Source: Siphonodentalium dalli (Eukaryota; Mollusca; Scaphopoda; Gadilida; Siphonodentaliidae). From it: a stretch of 64,000 nucleotides of DNA. Shown here one piece after another: positions 43,001 to 49,000 of this stretch (the stretch's first letter is position 1; each line of letters starts with the position of its first letter). The notes under the pieces are model-generated. The model did not search any database. It saw only the letters and a program-made list of their open reading frames with translations, and had not been told where the DNA came from. Location: assembly GCA_032622095.1 (NCBI GenBank), contig CP136061.1, forward strand, positions 202,486,244 to 202,550,243, in the 5' to 3' direction. Position numbers and translations under genes: made by a program.

Positions 43001-46000
43001 CATTTAGTAACTGTACAGTAATGCCCTAAATAATCGACTCCTTAACAACAGTATAATTATGGGTAACTTTTCAGGATTTAATCGGAAATATGGCTTGTTG
43101 CCATTCATCGGAAACCTCTTAGTGATGAATGGCAACAAGCCATATTTCCGACTAAATCCTGAAAAATTACCCATAATTCTGCTGTGGTTAAGGAGTAGAT
43201 TATTTAGGGCATTACTGCATGTATCACTAAAACAAGTCTTCCTCAACTTTGAGTCTTTGACATTGGCCAAAGTTTTAAGTTTGAATTTATTTTTAATTTC
43301 ATGCCAAATCAAGACCAAGATTCAAATGTTTCCTATGGGCATCAGTTGGAAAGTTTCAAATCTACAAAACTATAGCGGAATTGGTCAAGTTGCATGTATC
43401 CGTTAATTGATTACCCATGATCTACCACAGGGGTCTGTAACGCGCTCCGCTGTCCGCCCCCCTTTTGCACTGCCCATATACGCCGCCCTATATACGCGCC
43501 TTCTTCGCGTTAATGGAACATTATATAGTGTTCCATTAACGCGAAGAAGGCGCGTATATAGAGCGGCGTATATGGGCAGTGCAAAAGGGGGGGCGGACAG
43601 CGGAGCGCGTTACAGGCCCCTGTGGATCTACAAACCATTTATTTGGGTACCGGTACCCAAATGTTGATTATAGCATATCCATGATCTACAAACCTTTGAT
43701 TTTGGGTACCCTGAGGATCTCTTAAATTTTGATTAAAGTATACACAGGATCTCCAAATTATTTTTTTTAGTTCCGCAAGGGGTTTCGGTTAAAGCGCGAA
43801 TAAAAAGGTTACTTCAATTTTCTTCACAATCAAAGATTGTTTACATCTGAGTCAGATCAACTTGGAGACAATATTCGGTGTTCAAACATTATTGATTGAT
43901 GGCAAATGCTGTCATTCTCATTGTCTCTTGTATACCATAATGTAAAGCACGTGAGTATACAGGGACAGTGTCACACGGAGGAACCGATCCCGGGAAAACA
44001 AGGATATCCCGAGAAAACAAGGATGGCCAACGCGGCAACAAGTAAAATTTGTGTTTTCCGTGGCGGTGAAATTGAGTTTTCGCCGCCAATGTCCGTTTGT
44101 TAGGACAATGGAACGGTACGTATCACCTATCATTGATTTAACCCAGTGAACTGGTTATTGTGAAGGGTGCTGACAGTGGTTAAATGTCTGAGCAAACGAT
44201 ACACGCTGTTGCAGTGGTGCCACCAACTGGATACCCTTGGCCAAAATACCGGCATTGTTGACAAAACATCCATCATTTTTTTTCAAAAATATACACTTAT
44301 CGGTGGGTGCTATTGAGCCGATTCGAAGACAAACATCTCCCAAGCATTTCCACAAAATTTCAGTGCAAATGTCCCACAAATAAGCATTTTATTGAGCATA
44401 ACGTGAAGGTGGTGCAACGATTATTTGACAACGCGGGTGATGAGGAAGTGCCAACGGGGAACACAAGATACGAATGTATTCAAATATGATGTTCGAAAAT
44501 AGGTCTGTGCAGCTATGTGGTACATATATCACTGTTGATATATATGCCGTAAGATGCAAATCAAGTATAATAGGATTATTCAGCTATGGAAATGTAGTAG
44601 TTATATAGCTATGTGGTATATACAACACGTGTACGCTTTGTCAATAACCCCTATATATGCGACCAAGTTAAATATGTTAACTACTTTTATATTTACAGAA
44701 CGAGATCGAATAGTGCCGATATGTCCGATATGGATGAAGTCGCTCCACTTCAAGACATAGACGGGATAGATGTCGAGGGAATATTCCTTGATCAAACCAA
44801 TATTACAGAACGAGATCGAATAGTGCCGATATGTCCGATATGGTTGGAGTCGCTACACTTCAAGAAATAGACGGGATAGATGTCGAGGGAATATTCCTTG
44901 ATCAAACCATTCCGTTTGAGGATGAAGTTGTTATGACATCAACACCAAAGTCGTCAACAAAGTCAACCTCTGAGTCTGAGCCTGAGATTGAGAGTGTGTT
45001 AACATGCGGCATATGTGAGAAATCATTCAAATCGGCGATTCGATTAAATCGACACACGAAAAAGCATTCGGGGAAAATGATGGCATTCGAGCATATCCAT
45101 ATCGGACATATCGGCACTATTCGATATCGTTCTGTAAATATAAAAGTAGTTAACATATTTAACTTGGTCGCATATATAGGGGTTACATGGGTAGGGGTAC
45201 ATGTGTTGTATATACCACATATAGCTTTATAACTACTACATTTCCATAGCTGAATAATCCTATGATACTTGATTTGCATCTTACGGCATATATATCAACA
45301 ATAGTGATATGTGTACCACATATAGCTGCACAGACCTATTTTCGAACATCATATTTGAATACATTCGTATATTGTGTTCCGCGTTGGCACTTCCTCGTCA
45401 CCCGCGTTGTCAAATAATCGTTGCACCACCTTCACGTTATGCTCAATAAAATGCTTATTTGTGGGACATTTGCACTGAAATTTTGTGGAAATGCTTGGGA
45501 GATGTTTGTCTTCGAATCGGCTCAATCGCACCCACCGATAAGTGTATATTTTTGAAACACAAATGGATGTTTTGTCAACAATGCCGGTATTTTGGCCAAA
45601 TGTATCCAGTTGGTGGCACCACTACAGCAGCGTGTATCGTTTGCTCAGACATTTAACCACTGCCAGCACCCTTCACAATAACCAGTTCACTGGGTTAAAT
45701 CAATGATAGGTGATACGTACCGTTTCATTGTCCTAACAAACGGACTTTGGCGGCGAAAACTCAATTTCACCGCCACGGAAAACACAAATTTTACTTGTTG
45801 CCGCGTTGGCCATCCTTGTTTTCCCGGGATCGGTTCCTCCGTGTGAGTGTGTATTTATAAAGGCAGTGCAGGGTGTTAGAATCGAGGTCAGGTCATAATG
45901 AATATTAAAATGAGGACCTCGATTCTAACACTGAGCGGTGATAGGCTGTTTCTACTATGTCAGTCATGGAAAGGTCAGGTCACAATGAATATTAAAATTA

Positions 46001-49000
46001 GGAACTGTGTCACTTGACAAATATCTTTTTTAAAGTTGGAATTATCGACAGATTTCTCCTCTATTAGAATTGTTTACTGACAATGTGTTGATTTGTATGA
46101 GTAAATAAATTATTAGCCGACAAGAAATCACTAAGTTCCAGATATTTTAATTGAACGTATTGACCCATTTTTAATGATAGTAAACTGTATAGGTGGTGAA
46201 TTTAGAGACACATGTCCGACATTGCTGTCTGAGCCGGATCAAACCAAAAATAATACGCTCTCCGTAGACAATATTCGGTGGTTAAAATTTTATCAAATGC
46301 AACGTGTATGAATGTTTCTGATGGGAGTTTGTGGTATTTATTGAAAGATGAATTCTTTGCCGATCCATCCGTGTATATATCGTTATCATTACTGGGGTGA
46401 TTGGGCTACATTTGTGCGACTCCCGAGCGATGGTGAAACGTTGAATTTCTACATTTACCCTTGTCTATATAATGTTCCATTAACGCGAATAAGGCGCGTA
46501 TATAGAGCGGCGTATATGGGCATTGCAAAAGGGTGGCGGACAACGGAGCGCGTTACAGGCCCCTGTGGTACTAACATGCTTACAAACAACATTACATGAT
46601 CAGTACTTGTAAATTTTTTGAAAAAAAACCATTTTGGAAAAAATTTACAAGCACAATTATTTCGGCCTGTGGACCACCCACCCACCCCGTCCCTATATTA
46701 CGGATTTTTTTTTGCAGACCCCCCCCCCCTGAACATACAACAATTTTTCTGACATAGACGGATTGCCAACAGATATAAACGTAAGTATATATTGTACATA
46801 CACATTTGCCTATCGCAAGTAGGCTCCATTTGAGCGAACGACTCTTTTTGTAAATAAAAACGGCCTTTGATCACTTCAGAATATATTTTTTTTACAAAAA
46901 TGCCCTCTAGTATGGGGTATAACGCCCCGACAGGTGACCATATCGTCATATACACAACTAGGCGTACAGTGACTGACGAGTAGGCCTGTGCTGTCCACAT
47001 AAATAGTCTCTACTTTCAGATTGTGAACACACCACAGCCCAGGTAATATGTAATGTTAAGCTGCAAACATAACGGCCTTTCCGTTATGCAATATAGTGAG
47101 CTTTCCGATAGATGCTATATGTGTGTTAAAATGACATTTGAAGAGAGTGTTTTTGCGAGAAAATTATTTACTGAAGTGATCAAAGGCCGTTTTTATTTAC
47201 AAAAAGAGTCGTTCGCTCAAATGGAGCAAATGGCAAATGTGCATGCACAATACATACTTACGTTTATAGTTGTTGGTAATCCGTCTGTCCTGTCAGAAAA
47301 CTTGTTTCATGCAGTTGATTTTGTTATTCTGCAACCGTTGAATTAGATCTAAAAATAAAAATGTCTCGGCTCGAGGATAGCTACTCCGATCAGTTGTTGT
47401 ACGGTTTATACACTGTGATCATGGTCTAGCATATAGTTGGCGCCATATATCGAAGGGAAGTTTGAACCAAGGGAATTTAAGTAACTCCATATTACGCGAT
47501 CTCTACCGTACTAAAACTATAAGAGGGGTAGTTATGTTTTTAATCCAAAAACAATCGTTGCATTCGGTACTCATCCATCGACCACCAGCTCACACTGTCA
47601 GTCGTGCGTGAATCACTCGATACAGTTTGTTGCTACATCCCGTCCGGTATATGTAACACTAATATTATTTCAACCTAATACCGGGTAGGCCTACTTGAAC
47701 ATTTCAAACTAATTATGATGTGCCATTTACCAAAGTTTGATGGGTGGGTTCCTCGACTGGAATAAAATATTGTTAACCCCCGAAGCCAAAGCAATAGTAA
47801 TTTAGGAGTGCTTAATCGGATTGAGTACTTTAATAGAACATTAATAATTTGAAAAAATCATTGAAGTATCATAACAATTGCAAGTCACATAATTATATTG
47901 TTCAAATTCCAACACAGCCTCCCAATAACAACATGCAGCTTGAAGTGACGTAGGTGGTTAATAGCAATCACGGTCATGTAAAATGACACACTTTGGTCAA
48001 TTTCTTGTAAAGTTTACAATTACTGCATGATTGCGTGACAGTGAATTTGGCTGCCGGCCTAATTTGAGTCACCGGGACTAAAAGACGCAAGACTTGTTTT
48101 GGGGGGTTTGAGGATCAGGCTGGATATATAGGTCTACTCATGCAGGTGAACGTGAACGGTGCCCTGTCCAGGCTGTCCGATGTGACTGTACGTTTGTTTT
48201 CTATATACCAGACAAATCCTATAGATCGGACCCATGCCCATGGTGGCCATAAATCGACTTTCAAAAAAGGAAGTTTTAACACGTTTGATTGCAATGATTG
48301 TCTCTTATAAAGAGCGTACATGATTCAGTCATCACAAAGCAGTATGCATTAAAGAGCGTTCTCGGATTTTATGTGGTTTTTAAAAATCGTTTTAGGCGTA
48401 TTACTTACGGAAGATGGTGTTAAATTTCGCGATGTCTGTTCCATGCGAATTAATTGACTTCAATTATTGTTCTTGTTTTATTTTCGCATGATAAGCCGGG
48501 GAAATTCTATATATACACGTAGGTGTGATTCCTGCTATCCGACAGTTCCATGCAATCTCAAATACCGCGCCCAAAACTATTTTTCTTAATTTTGTCCTTT
48601 TTCATCCATGAAATATTTGTATTCGTCTATCGTTATCGTTAATCTGGACAAATGTGATATGTATGTTTCGTCATGAGCTATTAATAAAACTTCAAACTTC
48701 ATTAAATTTTACATTTCCATTTGCAATTTAAACCCTCATGTTCTAGTCTTATATGTACATTTGCATTTCATTTAAATGTATTCATTATTGGATTTCAGAG
48801 TTCATGGGGTTCAATTATTCCAGTGAGAATGTATTTTTTTTTTTTACTTTGGACCAGTTACAGAACACGTATATATTCATTGTATTTTGACCTATGTTTT
48901 GAACGGATTCTCCTGTTTAGTGATAAACCTTGTAAGCCTGTATTTCCAAAATGCATGGATTCTACATGTACGAATGTGGTGTGTAATAAACACAGAACGA

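Noticed and set aside
43425-46568. One 3.1-kb transposon from the left MITE to the matching half copy at 46568
   Set aside because: The left MITE is complete, with its own ATCTA duplication at both ends, so the two are separate insertions.
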